Notes: generated by a model from the letters alone, not told the origin. A stretch of 64,000 nucleotides of DNA from Paraburkholderia adhaesiva (GCF_021390575.1 NZ_JAJEJQ010000001.1:62001-126000); one strand, 5' to 3'; shown: positions 38,121 to 47,117, counted from the first letter of the stretch. Numbers and translations are program-made.

Positions 38121-38501
38121 TTATTGCATCGCGAACGCAAACCATCCCGTGCTGCTCGCCGACATGCGGCGCGGACGGCGCACGATACTGCCGCGCGGCG
38201 CGTTGCTGTCCGCCACAGGCTTGTTGCCGACCGTGCTGAACACGCGCAGCGGCGTGCTGGGGCGATAAAGCAGCGTGCGTAGCGAGAAATGCCGCGCGCC
38301 CGAACGCACGCGCAGCACCGAGAAGAACGAGTGGTACCAGGCGCGCATGCTGTGGATGGGCTTCGTTTGACGCACTTGTTCCGCAAGTGCGCGCGTGCGT
38401 GCCGTGTGGTGGCGAAGCGCGCGCGTGACGTGACGGCGTGCGGGACGTGCGGCCTTCAATGCGACGTGAGTAAGACGACGGGTGTCGAAAACGGTGTGCA
38501 T
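38121..38501 (-). CDS. Hypothetical basic protein convergent with metK
   Basis: 126 codons, very Arg/His/Ala-rich (predicted pI very high), with no recognised domain, signal peptide or membrane helix. Support comes from position: it ends 14 bp before a terminator that also works on this strand. Against it, no ribosome binding site is visible and the composition is like a GC-driven chance frame. Treat as tentative. Confidence 0.35.
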   Translation of the reverse strand: MHTVFDTRRLTHVALKAARPARRHVTRALRHHTARTRALAEQVRQTKPIHSMRAWYHSFFSVLRVRSGARHFSLRTLLYRPSTPLRVFSTVGNKPVADSNAPRGSIVRRPRRMSASSTGWFAFAMQ

Positions 38502-39084
38502 GGTCTTTAGTGGAGTCGGGGCGAGGGGCGCCTACATGGCGCTTCGTTTGCAGCAGCAAACGTGCCTGTCCAGACGGAATTGGAAAACACCGCACAGTTC
38601 GCAACGCTCTCGTGGAGCGGCGATGAAAGCGACGGAACGGGCCTGCGTTCTGTGGCGGGCCTCACAGTGGATGCGGGCTGCCCGTTCGTGCGGGTGAGTA
38701 TCTGAAATCTCGAACGACATGCACGGAGGCTACACGCGATTCGTGACGTGCTGAAGTCGGTTAAACCCCCTGGTCGCGCACTCATGACGCATGCGATTGC
38801 GCCCTCTGACGCCATGACGGTGCGTGCGCCCCAATGCCGTGCGCGTGCGTTGATGGCTCGCGGTTGTCTGTTCGACTATGTCTGATCCGATGTTTTCGCC
38901 ACCGTTGCGCACGCGTTGACGTGAATAGTGATCGATCGTATCGATGCGTCAAACACCGTATCCGCTGCGGCTTCGGTGTCTGCCTGCGGGCCGTCGACAG
39001 GCCCTACGGTGCCGCGCCACTCGCTTTACAATCGAACGATAGGGCGCGCGCCCGACGCCAGAGACCTCGAACAACGGAAGTCCA
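38502..39084. other. Intergenic region upstream of the PhyH dioxygenase gene
   Basis: 583 bp with no supportable gene, repeat or strong hairpin. It should contain the dioxygenase promoter near its right end. Confidence 0.5.
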
Positions 39085-39846
39085 ATGTCACTCCAGTCAA
39101 AGAAGGAACAAGTGCAGTCGCTACGCGACCACGGCTTCGTGGTGGTGCCGGGACTCGTTTCGCCCGAGCGCTGCGAAGAACTCAAGCGCATCGGCGAGAC
39201 GCAGTTGCAGGAGGCCACTGCGCCGATCGAATTCGAGGCCGATTTGCGCTATCCCGGCGCACCTGAGTCGAAACAGGCGGCTGGCGGACATACGGTTCGG
39301 CGTCTGCTTGACGCGTACTCGCGTCATGCGCGTTTTCGCGAGTGGGCGACGTCGCCGGAAATCGGCGGCTGGATGGAACTGTATTTCGGCGAAACACCGG
39401 TGCTTTCGCGTGCGCATCACAACTGCCTGATGACGAAGCATCCCGCCTACGGCAGCCTCACCGGCTGGCACCGCGATGCGCGCTACTGGTCGTTCGAACG
39501 CGACGATCTCATTTCCGTGTGGCTCGCGCTCGGGCCCGAAACGGTCGCGAACGGTGGACTGATGTTCGTGCCGGGCTCGCACGAGGCGGCGTTCACGTCG
39601 GATCGTTTCGACGCCGCGAAATTCTTCCGCGCCGATCTGCCCGAGAACCAGGTGTGGATCGACCGTGCCGTGTCGCCACCGCTCAAGACCGGTGATGTCG
39701 TGTTCTTCCACTGCAACACGCTGCATTCGGCGGGGCGCAACGAGAGCGATCAGGTGAAGTTTTCGCTCGTGTTCACGTATCACGGCGCGAGCAACGTGCC
39801 GCTGCCGGGCACACGATCGGCAGGGATGCCGGAAGTGCCGTTCTGA
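39085..39846 (+). CDS. Phytanoyl-CoA dioxygenase (PhyH) family protein
   Basis: 253 residues. Fe(II)/2-oxoglutarate dioxygenase of the PhyH family: facial triad His129-x-Asp131 (Trp-His-Arg-Asp-Ala-Arg) and distal His214 in Asn-Thr-Leu-His-Ser-Ala-Gly-Arg-Asn, with Arg218 placed for the 2-oxoglutarate carboxylate. N-terminal Asp-His-Gly-Phe-Val-Val-Val-Pro-Gly is typical. Substrate unknown; no biosynthetic neighbours give a clue. It appears to be a single-gene unit. Confidence 0.88.
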   Translation: MSLQSKKEQVQSLRDHGFVVVPGLVSPERCEELKRIGETQLQEATAPIEFEADLRYPGAPESKQAAGGHTVRRLLDAYSRHARFREWATSPEIGGWMELYFGETPVLSRAHHNCLMTKHPAYGSLTGWHRDARYWSFERDDLISVWLALGPETVANGGLMFVPGSHEAAFTSDRFDAAKFFRADLPENQVWIDRAVSPPLKTGDVVFFHCNTLHSAGRNESDQVKFSLVFTYHGASNVPLPGTRSAGMPEVPF

Positions 39847-39952
39847 ACGATGCGAACGGCGGGCCGCTTTTGCGGCCTGTCGCATGCGTCCGCAGTAAAG
39901 CGCGGTGAACGGGTGGCTGTGGAGCCGCGCCCCGCATTGCCGCGCGACAGCG

Positions 39953-40159
39953 TCAGCGCCGCCGCCCTGAACTCGCGAGTCCCGTGAGGCCCGCGACAGT
40001 CGCCGCCAGGCCGCCTACGATCAGCATGATCGTGCGGTTGGTGGGCGCGCCGGTAAATAGCCGCGACATGTCATTCGAAAGCGAATGAAACGACTGACCG
40101 CCGAAATACAGCAGCACGACGCCGCATATGATCAGCGCGAATGAAATCGCTTTGGCCAT
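39953..40159 (-). CDS. DUF3185 small membrane protein
   Basis: 68 residues from ATG 40159 with a GAGAGG box upstream. Two membrane helices (about 5-23 and 43-62) flank the segment Leu-Phe-Thr-Gly-Ala-Pro-Thr-Asn-Arg-Thr, matching the DUF3185 pattern of Gly-x-Pro-Thr before the second helix. Role unknown; probably an inner-membrane protein. Convergent with the dioxygenase gene. Confidence 0.85.
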   Translation of the reverse strand: MAKAISFALIICGVVLLYFGGQSFHSLSNDMSRLFTGAPTNRTIMLIVGGLAATVAGLTGLASSGRRR

Positions 40160-40371
40160 GAAATACCTCTCGAGGGTACGGACGCCGCAGTGTAGGCGAG
40201 CGGTGACGTGGCGTCTATCGGGCACCGCCCCTGAAATCCCGCATAGTGGGCGTCTGCACAGCACGGGCAGATTGGCTACCATGTCAGCCTCTGCCGCGCG
40301 CCGGTACGCTGCGCAGTTTCCCCACGCAGTTCTCCCGCGCAGTTCCCCCGCTTTCATCGAGGATTCAATCC

Positions 40372-41415
40372 ATGGCCTACGAAGCAGCATCCGAACGCTA
40401 TTCGGACATGCAATACCGTTTTTGCGGCAAGTCTGGACTCAAGCTGCCCGCGCTGTCACTCGGCCTGTGGCACAACTTCGGCGACACCACGCCGATCGCG
40501 ACGCAGCGCGAAATCCTGCGCACCGCCTTCGATCTCGGGATCACGCACTTCGACCTCGCCAACAACTACGGCCCGCCGTACGGCAGCGCGGAAACCAACT
40601 TCGGCCGGATCTTCCACGACGACTTCCGTCCGTACCGCGACGAACTGCTGATCTCGTCGAAGGCTGGCTGGGACATGTGGCCCGGCCCGTACGGCCAGGG
40701 CGGCGGCTCGCGCAAGTACGTGCTCGCGAGCCTCGATCAGAGCTTGAAGCGCATGGGGCTCGACTACGTCGACATCTTCTACTCGCACCGCTTCGATGTG
40801 GAGACGCCGCTCGAAGAGACCGCGGGCGCACTCGCGAGCGCGGTGCAGCAGGGCAAGGCGCTCTATGTCGGGATCTCGTCGTATTCGCCCGCGAAGACGC
40901 GCGAGATGGCGAAGCTGCTCGCCGAATACAAGGTGCCGCTGCTGATCCATCAACCGTCGTACAACCTGCTCAACCGATGGGTCGAGCACGGGCTCCTCGA
41001 CACCCTCGATGACCTCGGCGTCGGCAGCATTGCTTTCACGCCGCTTGCGCAAGGACTCCTTACTAACAAGTATCTGAACGGCGTGCCGCAAGACGCGCGC
41101 GTGAATCGTCCCGGCGGCGGCTCGCTCTCGAGCGAGCACCTGAGCGCCGCGAACATCGAACACGTGCGCAAGCTCAACGCAATCGCCCAGCGCCGCGGCC
41201 AGAGCCTCGCGCAGATGGCGATTGCGTGGACGCTGCGCGGCGGTCGCGTCACGTCGGCGCTGATCGGCGCGAGCCGTGCCGAGCAGGTGCGCGAGAACGT
41301 CGCCGCGCTGAAGAATCTCGAGTTCTCGAAAGAAGAACTCGACGAGATCGACCGCTATGCGACCGAAGGCGGTGTCAATCTTTGGGAGAAGCCGTCGACG
41401 GATCAGCACATCTGA
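40372..41415 (+). CDS. Aldo/keto reductase (YghZ/GpR type)
   Basis: 347 residues from ATG 40372; the frame continues upstream but without family character. AKR catalytic residues are visible: Asp and Tyr in Phe-Asp-Leu-Ala-Asn-Asn-Tyr-Gly-Pro-Pro, Lys in Ile-Ser-Ser-Lys-Ala-Gly, and His in Tyr-Ser-His-Arg-Phe-Asp. The Gly-Pro-Tyr-Gly-Gln-Gly-Gly-Gly-Ser-Arg-Lys segment is characteristic of the YghZ subgroup (L-glyceraldehyde-3-phosphate reductase, methylglyoxal detoxification). NADPH dependence is expected. A strong terminator follows. Confidence 0.9.
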   Translation: MAYEAASERYSDMQYRFCGKSGLKLPALSLGLWHNFGDTTPIATQREILRTAFDLGITHFDLANNYGPPYGSAETNFGRIFHDDFRPYRDELLISSKAGWDMWPGPYGQGGGSRKYVLASLDQSLKRMGLDYVDIFYSHRFDVETPLEETAGALASAVQQGKALYVGISSYSPAKTREMAKLLAEYKVPLLIHQPSYNLLNRWVEHGLLDTLDDLGVGSIAFTPLAQGLLTNKYLNGVPQDARVNRPGGGSLSSEHLSAANIEHVRKLNAIAQRRGQSLAQMAIAWTLRGGRVTSALIGASRAEQVRENVAALKNLEFSKEELDEIDRYATEGGVNLWEKPSTDQHI

Positions 41416-41466
41416 TCTGCGTTGCGGCGCGGCCGTCACGCGGCGCCTCGCTGATTTGATTCACTG

Positions 41467-41497
41467 AGCCCTCTCGATTCCGGGAGGGCTTTTTTTA
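41467..41497 (+). terminator. Intrinsic terminator after the aldo/keto reductase gene
   Basis: Stem AGCCCTC / GAGGGCT (41467-41473 and 41484-41490), 10-base loop, followed by seven T. It lies 52 bp after the stop codon. Confidence 0.9.
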
Positions 41498-41581
41498 CGC
41501 TTCGTCGCTTGCGCTGTCGTCGACGAAGCGCACTAGCACGCCGGGCTGCGTCGATTATTGGCGAGCGCCCGCCCGCAGCCG

Positions 41582-43042
41582 TCAACTGCTCGCATGCAGT
41601 CTCCGATGCAGTGGTTCGAGCGCGGAAGACAGCACAGCGCAAGGAACCAGGATCGCGACAAGCGCGAACATCGACGTCCTGAACGCATGCACGTAATCCA
41701 CGACACCGGGATTCGTGCCTAGCGTCGAGAAAAACAGGCCGCCCAGCGTTGCCGCGCCGACGGCGGCGCCGATCTGCAGCGTCGCCGTGACCATGCCGGA
41801 CGCGACACCCGCGCGCTCGGGCTCGACTTCGGCGAGCACGATCCGCACGACGGATGGCAGAACAAGGCCCTGGCCCAGGCCGATCGTCGCGAGCCCCACG
41901 TAGAAGCCCGGGCTGGGCGTGCCGGAGCCGGCCAGCGCGGCGGCCGTCGCAAGCCCGATCGCCAGTAACGCGAAACCGAGCGTCAGCACGCGGTAGCCGC
42001 CGAACCGGTAGACGAGACGCGGCATCAGGAGCGGGCTCGTGATGAAACCGAGGCCGAACGGCATGATCGCAAGCCCCGACGCGAGCGGCGTCCAGTGCAG
42101 GCCGCCCTGCAGATAGATGCCGTAGGTCAGGAAGAACGCGCTCATCATGTAGAACAGGAATGCCAAAGCAAGGCCGAGCGCGATGACCGGATTCCGGAAC
42201 AGGCGCACGTCGAGGAGCGGATCGTTTCCGTCCACGAGCCTGCGCCACTCGACCCGGACCAGCAAATACAGCATCGGGAGCGAACCGGCGAGGCAGGCGA
42301 GCATCCAGAGCGGCCAACCGGCCTCGGGTCCGCGCGTCAGCGGATAGACGAGCATCAACAGGAAAAGCGAAAGCAGAATCGACCCGGGCAGATCGATGCG
42401 CTTGCCGCGCGGCGGCCGGTTTTCCGGAATGAAACGCCAACTGCCCAGCAGGGCCAGCACGCCGATCGGCAGATTGACGAGGAAGATCGAACGCCAGCCG
42501 AGCCCGAACGGATGGAGGCTGATCAATGCGCCGCCGCCGAGTTGGCCGATGACCGCCGCGAGGCCGAAGACGAAACCGTAAAGGCCCATGACGCGCACCT
42601 GTTCGTGCGGTGTGAACACGCTTCGGATCGTGGCAAGCACCTGCGGTCCGAGAATCGCAGCGAACAGACCCTGCAGGAGACGCCCGGCGACGAGTTCCGG
42701 GCCGCTGCCAGCGAGGCCACACAGCGTGGACGCGAGTACAAAACCTGCCATCCCGATCATGAAGAGGCGTTTTCGGCCGTAGAGGTCGCCGAGCCGGCCA
42801 CCCGTGATCTGCGTGACGGCGTTCGCGCATGCGTAGGCCGAGACGACCAGTTGCAGTTCGGAGGGCTGGGCGCCCAGGCCGTCGCGGATGGCCGGCAGTG
42901 CAAGGTTCACGATGAAGTAGTCGAGCGGCGGCAGTATCGCGCCAACGAGCAGGACCACCAGCGCCCAGCCGTGATGGCTGCGTGCCGTTTCCGCTGGCGC
43001 GTAGGGTGCCGGGGTGCGTGCGGCGAGCGTGTTGTCGGACAT
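41582..43042 (-). CDS. DHA2-family MFS drug transporter
   Basis: 486 residues with about 14 membrane helices, the DHA2 (EmrB/QacA) layout. Motif A (Gly-Gly-Arg-Leu-Gly-Asp-Leu-Tyr-Gly-Arg-Lys) follows helix 2, and Asp in Leu-Asp-Tyr-Phe-Ile-Val-Asn in helix 1 is the DHA2 D1 motif. Motif C-like Gly-Phe-Val-Phe-Gly-Leu-Ala-Ala-Val-Ile-Gly is in helix 5. It is a proton-coupled exporter of small toxic compounds with unknown substrate. It is divergent from a LysR gene 168 bp away, the likely regulator. Confidence 0.9.
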   Translation of the reverse strand: MSDNTLAARTPAPYAPAETARSHHGWALVVLLVGAILPPLDYFIVNLALPAIRDGLGAQPSELQLVVSAYACANAVTQITGGRLGDLYGRKRLFMIGMAGFVLASTLCGLAGSGPELVAGRLLQGLFAAILGPQVLATIRSVFTPHEQVRVMGLYGFVFGLAAVIGQLGGGALISLHPFGLGWRSIFLVNLPIGVLALLGSWRFIPENRPPRGKRIDLPGSILLSLFLLMLVYPLTRGPEAGWPLWMLACLAGSLPMLYLLVRVEWRRLVDGNDPLLDVRLFRNPVIALGLALAFLFYMMSAFFLTYGIYLQGGLHWTPLASGLAIMPFGLGFITSPLLMPRLVYRFGGYRVLTLGFALLAIGLATAAALAGSGTPSPGFYVGLATIGLGQGLVLPSVVRIVLAEVEPERAGVASGMVTATLQIGAAVGAATLGGLFFSTLGTNPGVVDYVHAFRTSMFALVAILVPCAVLSSALEPLHRRLHASS

Positions 43043-43176
43043 GGGGGAGACTCTCTGGGACAGGGCGCGGAATGCGCCATCCCGGCTGCTTGCTCCTTAC
43101 TGGGCGTGCAGCCGGCATGATCGAGTCGAAAGTCTGCCCCCAGCGTATCGTCCTGAAAAGCGGGAATTGGTGGTAG

Positions 43177-43201
43177 CATCCATCGAGTAATCCGATGGAT
43201 G
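43177..43201. promoter_or_regulatory. Inverted repeat overlapping the LysR gene start region
   Basis: Perfect 9-bp arms CATCCATCG (43177-43185) and CGATGGATG (43193-43201) around a 7-bp spacer, just upstream of ATG 43211. It may be an autoregulatory LysR operator or a hairpin beside the GGGGGA ribosome site. Confidence 0.55.
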
Positions 43202-43210
43202 GGGGATGCA

Positions 43211-44083
43211 ATGCGTGGTTTCGATCTTGACCAGTTGAGGACCTTCGCCGCGGTGGCGCAGGCGGGTAGTTTGTCCGCGGCCGCGCCGCTCCTGCACTTA
43301 TCGCAGTCGACAGTGAGTGAGCAGGTGCGCAAGCTCGAGACCCGCGCGGGCGTGCCGTTGTTCGTGCGCAGCAAGCGCGGTGTCGAGCCTACGGTTGCGG
43401 GGGCGCGGCTGCTGGACCACGCGCGGCGCATCGTGGCGCTCAATGAGGCCGCATTCGACGAATTGCGCGGGCAGGCGATCAAGGGCGAATTGCGCGTCGC
43501 GATCACCGACTATTTCCGCACCAACGAGGTGGCCGGCATGCTGGTGCGGCTGCGTGACTGTTATCCGCAGTTGAGCTTGCATGTCAGCACAATGAAGAGC
43601 GCCGAAATCGAACTCGCGCAGGCGAAAGGGCAGATCGATATCGGGGTGGTCATGAATATGTCGAGTGGCCCGTTCAGACCCGCTGCCGCCGATACGCGCT
43701 GGATGCTGCGCCGGGAGCCGCTCCACTGGGTTGCGTCGCCGTCGCTTGCTGAGCAGTTGCCCGATCCGTTGCCGCTCGTTCTGCTGCCGGGCGACTGCAT
43801 GATGCATCAGGTCGCGGTGCGGTCACTTGAAGAAAGCGGTGTGCCCTATGAGCTCGTGCACAGTGCATCCGGTGTGGCCGGACTGCAATCGATGCTCGCA
43901 GCTGGGCTGGGCGTGGGCTGCCTGTGCGCGTCGGCGATTGTGGACGGGCTCGTGAGGCTGGGTCCGAAACATCGGTTGCCGGTGTTGCCGGAAGCGGTGT
44001 TTTCGCTGACGCCGCCGTATTCCGGTGAGTCGGAAACGGTCGCGCAGGCACGGGAAGTGTTGGGGCGGCAGTTGTTGATGTGA
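43211..44083 (+). CDS. LysR-family regulator, divergent from the DHA2 transporter
   Basis: 290 residues from ATG 43211, chosen because GGGGGA lies five bases upstream; ATG 43199 is an alternative. LTTR winged helix at 5-63: Leu-Arg-Thr-Phe-Ala-Ala-Val-Ala-Gln-Ala-Gly-Ser-Leu-Ser-Ala-Ala-Ala, then Leu-Ser-Gln-Ser-Thr-Val-Ser-Glu-Gln-Val. It is followed by a two-lobed substrate-binding domain. It probably controls the divergent transporter; an inverted repeat covers its start region. Ligand unknown. Confidence 0.88.
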   Translation: MRGFDLDQLRTFAAVAQAGSLSAAAPLLHLSQSTVSEQVRKLETRAGVPLFVRSKRGVEPTVAGARLLDHARRIVALNEAAFDELRGQAIKGELRVAITDYFRTNEVAGMLVRLRDCYPQLSLHVSTMKSAEIELAQAKGQIDIGVVMNMSSGPFRPAAADTRWMLRREPLHWVASPSLAEQLPDPLPLVLLPGDCMMHQVAVRSLEESGVPYELVHSASGVAGLQSMLAAGLGVGCLCASAIVDGLVRLGPKHRLPVLPEAVFSLTPPYSGESETVAQAREVLGRQLLM

Positions 44084-44139
44084 GGGTGGGGTGTGGGGCG
44101 GCTGTGGATGTTGAGTGGCGCTTTATCGCGGAACCCGAA

Positions 44140-44163
44140 GCGGTGCGGGCGGCGGTAGTCGAC
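44140..44163. repeat. 24-bp dispersed repeat, copy 1
   Basis: A 24-base sequence identical to 46108-46131. Its core is GCGGGCGGCGGTAGTCGAC. It lies in the space between the 3' ends of the convergent LysR and AraC genes. A related core (GGCAGTAGTCGGCC) forms one arm of the hairpin at 48476-48513. Confidence 0.7.
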
Positions 44164-44204
44164 CCACTGCCGCTGTTGATAGACGCGTCCGTGCAACGAC
44201 GGGT

Positions 44205-45218
44205 TTAGGTACCCTGAACGACATGCTTCCGTTGACCGGCCCGGACCTGGTTGTCTGGATTGTCGTTGTCGAACGGTTCCGAAGGGTCGTCAAACAATGG
44301 CGTCGTCGATGGCGCTTGCGAATAGAGTCCCGGTGGCATTCCGACATGTCGCGTAAAGGCGACGCCGAAGGCGCTCGCCGAACTGTAGCCCACACGCTCG
44401 GCGATCTCGGCAATCGTCAGTCGCCCGTTTTTCAGCAGTTTTTTTGCCAGGGACATGCGCCATGTGAGCAGGTAGGTCATCGGGGCGACGCCAACATCCC
44501 GGCGGAAGCGGTCAAAAAAAGAAGAACGCGACATCGCCGCATCGCGTGCCAGCTGTTCAACGCTCAACTGCGCCGCAGGTTGCTCATGCATGCGCCGCAG
44601 AGCCATCGCCAACTTTGGATCGGACAGCCCACGCACCAGGCCCGGTGACGCCGCAGTGTCGGCGGCCGATCGGAAGGCCTCGATCAGTAACACTTCCAGC
44701 AAACGGGCCACCACAAGATCTTTCGCCGGCCGATCGGCGCGAGACTCCTCACGCAAGAGGTCAACCAGCGTCGACAGGCTGCGCTGCCGGCGAACGAGCA
44801 CCCACTGAGGCAGGAGTGAAAGCAGCATTGCCGAGTCCGGCGAGCCGAATTCACAGTTGCCGACGAGCATGCGAAGGTCCACAGGGGCTTCAGGATCACC
44901 GACGCGCGCCCCGCCCGGGATCGGTGCGATCGGTGTGGTGACGGCCTCGCCAACGCGCGGTGGTTGCCGATCGAGACTCGACGTCGCGAATCCACGCGCG
45001 GCGGGAATGAGTGCGAAGTCGCCTTCACGCAGCGTTATCGGTTCGTCATCCGACGCACCGTCCACCGTCAGGTGGCAAGCCCCCTGGAGCACCACGAAAT
45101 AGAACGGACGGCCCATCTCGGCGCGGCGCACTGCCCAAGGGGTGGATGCGAGGACAAGCTTGGAGAAAGGGGCTTGAGGCCGCAACAGCAAGACGACTTC
45201 CCCGAGTGGGTCGACCAT
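44205..45218 (-). CDS. AraC-family regulator with cupin domain
   Basis: 337 residues. The N-terminal cupin_6 type sensor domain (about 10-190; Phe-Tyr-Phe-Val-Val-Leu-Gln-Gly then Gly-Asp-Phe-Ala-Leu-Ile-Pro) precedes two AraC helix-turn-helix units (about 215-310). These include Ser-Arg-Ser-Ser-Phe-Phe-Asp-Arg-Phe-Arg-Arg and Ile-Ala-Glu-Arg-Val-Gly-Tyr-Ser-Ser-Ala-Ser-Ala-Phe. It is divergent from an SDR gene 98 bp away. That gap has two direct CCTATCG copies (45278 and 45301) that could be half-sites. It probably activates the SDR gene. Confidence 0.9.
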   Translation of the reverse strand: MVDPLGEVVLLLRPQAPFSKLVLASTPWAVRRAEMGRPFYFVVLQGACHLTVDGASDDEPITLREGDFALIPAARGFATSSLDRQPPRVGEAVTTPIAPIPGGARVGDPEAPVDLRMLVGNCEFGSPDSAMLLSLLPQWVLVRRQRSLSTLVDLLREESRADRPAKDLVVARLLEVLLIEAFRSAADTAASPGLVRGLSDPKLAMALRRMHEQPAAQLSVEQLARDAAMSRSSFFDRFRRDVGVAPMTYLLTWRMSLAKKLLKNGRLTIAEIAERVGYSSASAFGVAFTRHVGMPPGLYSQAPSTTPLFDDPSEPFDNDNPDNQVRAGQRKHVVQGT

Positions 45219-45316
45219 CTGTGGACTATCTCAACAGAAAAATGGACAAGTAACTATAGCTGATCCAGGGCGGCAGGCCTATCGTACAAGCTCTGCCCAC
45301 CCTATCGGATCCTTCA

Positions 45317-46069
45317 ATGTCTACACTCCCCACCGTCCTCATAACCGGCTGCTCGTCCGGTTTTGGCCTTGAAACGGCACGGCATTTCCTCGACAAAGGG
45401 TGGCGTGTCATCGCGACAATGCGCGCGCCACGCGAGGACCTGTTGCCGCCTTCGGACCGACTCCGCGTTCTGCCGCTGGACGTCACCGATGCAGAGAGTA
45501 TTCGTCGCTGTATTCAGGATGCCGGTCCAATCGACGCATTGGTCAACAACGCCGGAGTCGGATTGCTCTCGCCGTTGGAGGGCGTCGAACTCGCAAACGC
45601 TCGCGAAGTTTTTGAAGTCAACACGCTAGGCACCATCGCGATGACGCAGGCGGTATTGCCTCAATTCCGGCACCGGTGCGCAGGTGTCATTGTGAATGTG
45701 ACATCCACTGTGACGATGAAGCCCTTGCCGCTGCTGTCTGTATATACGGGTAGCAAAGCAGCAGTGAACGCCTTTACGGAATCGCTCGCATTGGAATTGG
45801 CGCCCTTCAATGTGCGCGTGCGCCTGGTGCTCCCAGGGCGTGCGCCAGGCACGAGCTTCGGCGACAACGCCCGGCGGCTAATGGGCGACGGTGTACCCGA
45901 CGCATACTCGGACTTTGCGCAAAGCGTGTTCGCTGCAGTACGCAATACGACCACACCGGTCACCAACGCCATTGACGTTGCGGCGGCCGTGTGGAGCGCA
46001 GTCACCGATCCTTCCACACCGATGCGCATACCCGCTGGTGCGGACGCGGTCGCGCTAGCGCAGGCGTGA
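45317..46069 (+). CDS. Short-chain dehydrogenase/reductase
   Basis: 250 residues, classical SDR. Nucleotide-binding Gly11-x3-Gly15-x-Gly17, Asp-Val (55-56) near the adenine, Asn-Asn-Ala-Gly (77-80), and catalytic Tyr143-x3-Lys147 with the Ser/Thr of the 128-132 strand. Cofactor and substrate cannot be read; an Arg after the second strand mildly favours NADPH. It is paired with the divergent AraC/cupin regulator. Confidence 0.88.
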   Translation: MSTLPTVLITGCSSGFGLETARHFLDKGWRVIATMRAPREDLLPPSDRLRVLPLDVTDAESIRRCIQDAGPIDALVNNAGVGLLSPLEGVELANAREVFEVNTLGTIAMTQAVLPQFRHRCAGVIVNVTSTVTMKPLPLLSVYTGSKAAVNAFTESLALELAPFNVRVRLVLPGRAPGTSFGDNARRLMGDGVPDAYSDFAQSVFAAVRNTTTPVTNAIDVAAAVWSAVTDPSTPMRIPAGADAVALAQA

Positions 46070-46107
46070 GGGCGCAGGTACGACCTGGTACGTTCAGATC
46101 AGCACGT

Positions 46108-46131
46108 GCGGTGCGGGCGGCGGTAGTCGAC
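46108..46131. repeat. 24-bp dispersed repeat, copy 2
   Basis: Identical to 44140-44163 and again in a convergent intergenic space, here between the SDR gene and a LysR gene. A 12-bp palindrome GGCTGATCAGCC follows at 46150-46161. Confidence 0.7.
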
Positions 46132-46214
46132 GCTGAACGGACTTTCATTGGCTGATCAGCCGATTGTCGGTTCGTGTGGCGGATCAGCCGCACACGGGCG
46201 CAACGTTCGCCGCG

Positions 46215-47096
46215 CTACCGCGCCAGGCGTTCCTGCAGGAATTCGATAAAGCGCTGTGTTTTCGCGGGCAGCAGCCTGGTTTCCGTGATCGCGTAGATCG
46301 GCACGGCCGTGCCGTGCCAGTCCGGGAGAATACGGCGCAATGTCCCGCTGGCCAGATCCTCTGCGACCACTTCTTCTGGCATCAGAACAATGCCCCTATC
46401 CAATGCCGCGAGACGTCGGATCATGCCGACGCTGTTGAGCGCGAATCGTCCGCGCACGGGCACGGTAGTGGTGTGCTTTCCATCATGCAACGTCCACGTG
46501 GCCGCCTTCAGGATAGCCAGGCATTCGTGCTGCGCGAGATCGGCGGGCCGGTCAGGTTCCCCCGATTGTTTGAGATAGCCGGGCGATGCGTACAGGTATG
46601 GGGTCAGCGAGGCCAGCGTGCGCGCTATCAACTGCGAGTTTTCGGACTCGCCTATGCGGATCGCAACGTCGTAGGGCTCACTGACAAGATCGATTCGCCG
46701 AGGCGTGAGGTCGAAGTCGAAGCTGATGCCCGGATACAGTTCAGCGAACTCCACGACAAGCGGTGCCAGGTATGTCACTGCAAAATCGACGGGCAGCGAT
46801 ACGCGCAGTACCCCACCAGGCTGGGCGAGCATTTCGCCGAGCTGCTCGTGGGCGAGGCGGGCCTCGTCGACAATGCGCTTGCATCGCTCGAAGTAAATCA
46901 GACCGGCCTCGGTCAACTCGATCTTGCGGGTCGTGCGATGCAGCAGGCGCAGCCCGATGGTTTTCTCCAGTGCGCTGATTCGCCTCGACACCGTCGAATT
47001 CGGAATGCCCATCGCTTGCGCAGCGTTGCGAAAGCCCTTGGCTTTGACGACCTCTACAAACAAGGCCATGTCATTGAGGTAGTCGTCCATTCGCAT
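46215..47096 (-). CDS. LysR-family regulator, divergent from the old yellow enzyme
   Basis: 293 residues. LTTR winged helix at 5-62 (Phe-Val-Glu-Val-Val-Lys-Ala-Lys-Gly-Phe-Arg-Asn-Ala-Ala, then Pro-Asn-Ser-Thr-Val-Ser-Arg-Arg-Ile) of the CrgA/DmlR-like subgroup, followed by the effector domain with Asp-Val-Ala-Ile-Arg-Ile-Gly. It is divergent from the OYE gene; a perfect 16-bp palindrome lies 6 bp before its start. By analogy with divergent LTTRs it should control the reductase gene and itself. Confidence 0.9.
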   Translation of the reverse strand: MRMDDYLNDMALFVEVVKAKGFRNAAQAMGIPNSTVSRRISALEKTIGLRLLHRTTRKIELTEAGLIYFERCKRIVDEARLAHEQLGEMLAQPGGVLRVSLPVDFAVTYLAPLVVEFAELYPGISFDFDLTPRRIDLVSEPYDVAIRIGESENSQLIARTLASLTPYLYASPGYLKQSGEPDRPADLAQHECLAILKAATWTLHDGKHTTTVPVRGRFALNSVGMIRRLAALDRGIVLMPEEVVAEDLASGTLRRILPDWHGTAVPIYAITETRLLPAKTQRFIEFLQERLAR

Positions 47097-47101
47097 TGCT
47101 C

Positions 47102-47117
47102 CATTGCTGCAGCAATG
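47102..47117. promoter_or_regulatory. 16-bp palindromic operator candidate (LysR/OYE)
   Basis: CATTGCTGCAGCAATG is a perfect palindrome in the divergent LysR-OYE intergenic region. A partial copy, CATTGCT, sits directly beside it at 47094-47100. Confidence 0.6.

Noticed and set aside
39862..39877. GGCCGC-TTTT-GCGGCC hairpin after the dioxygenase gene as terminator
   Set aside because: Stem of only 6 bp and no T-run afterwards.
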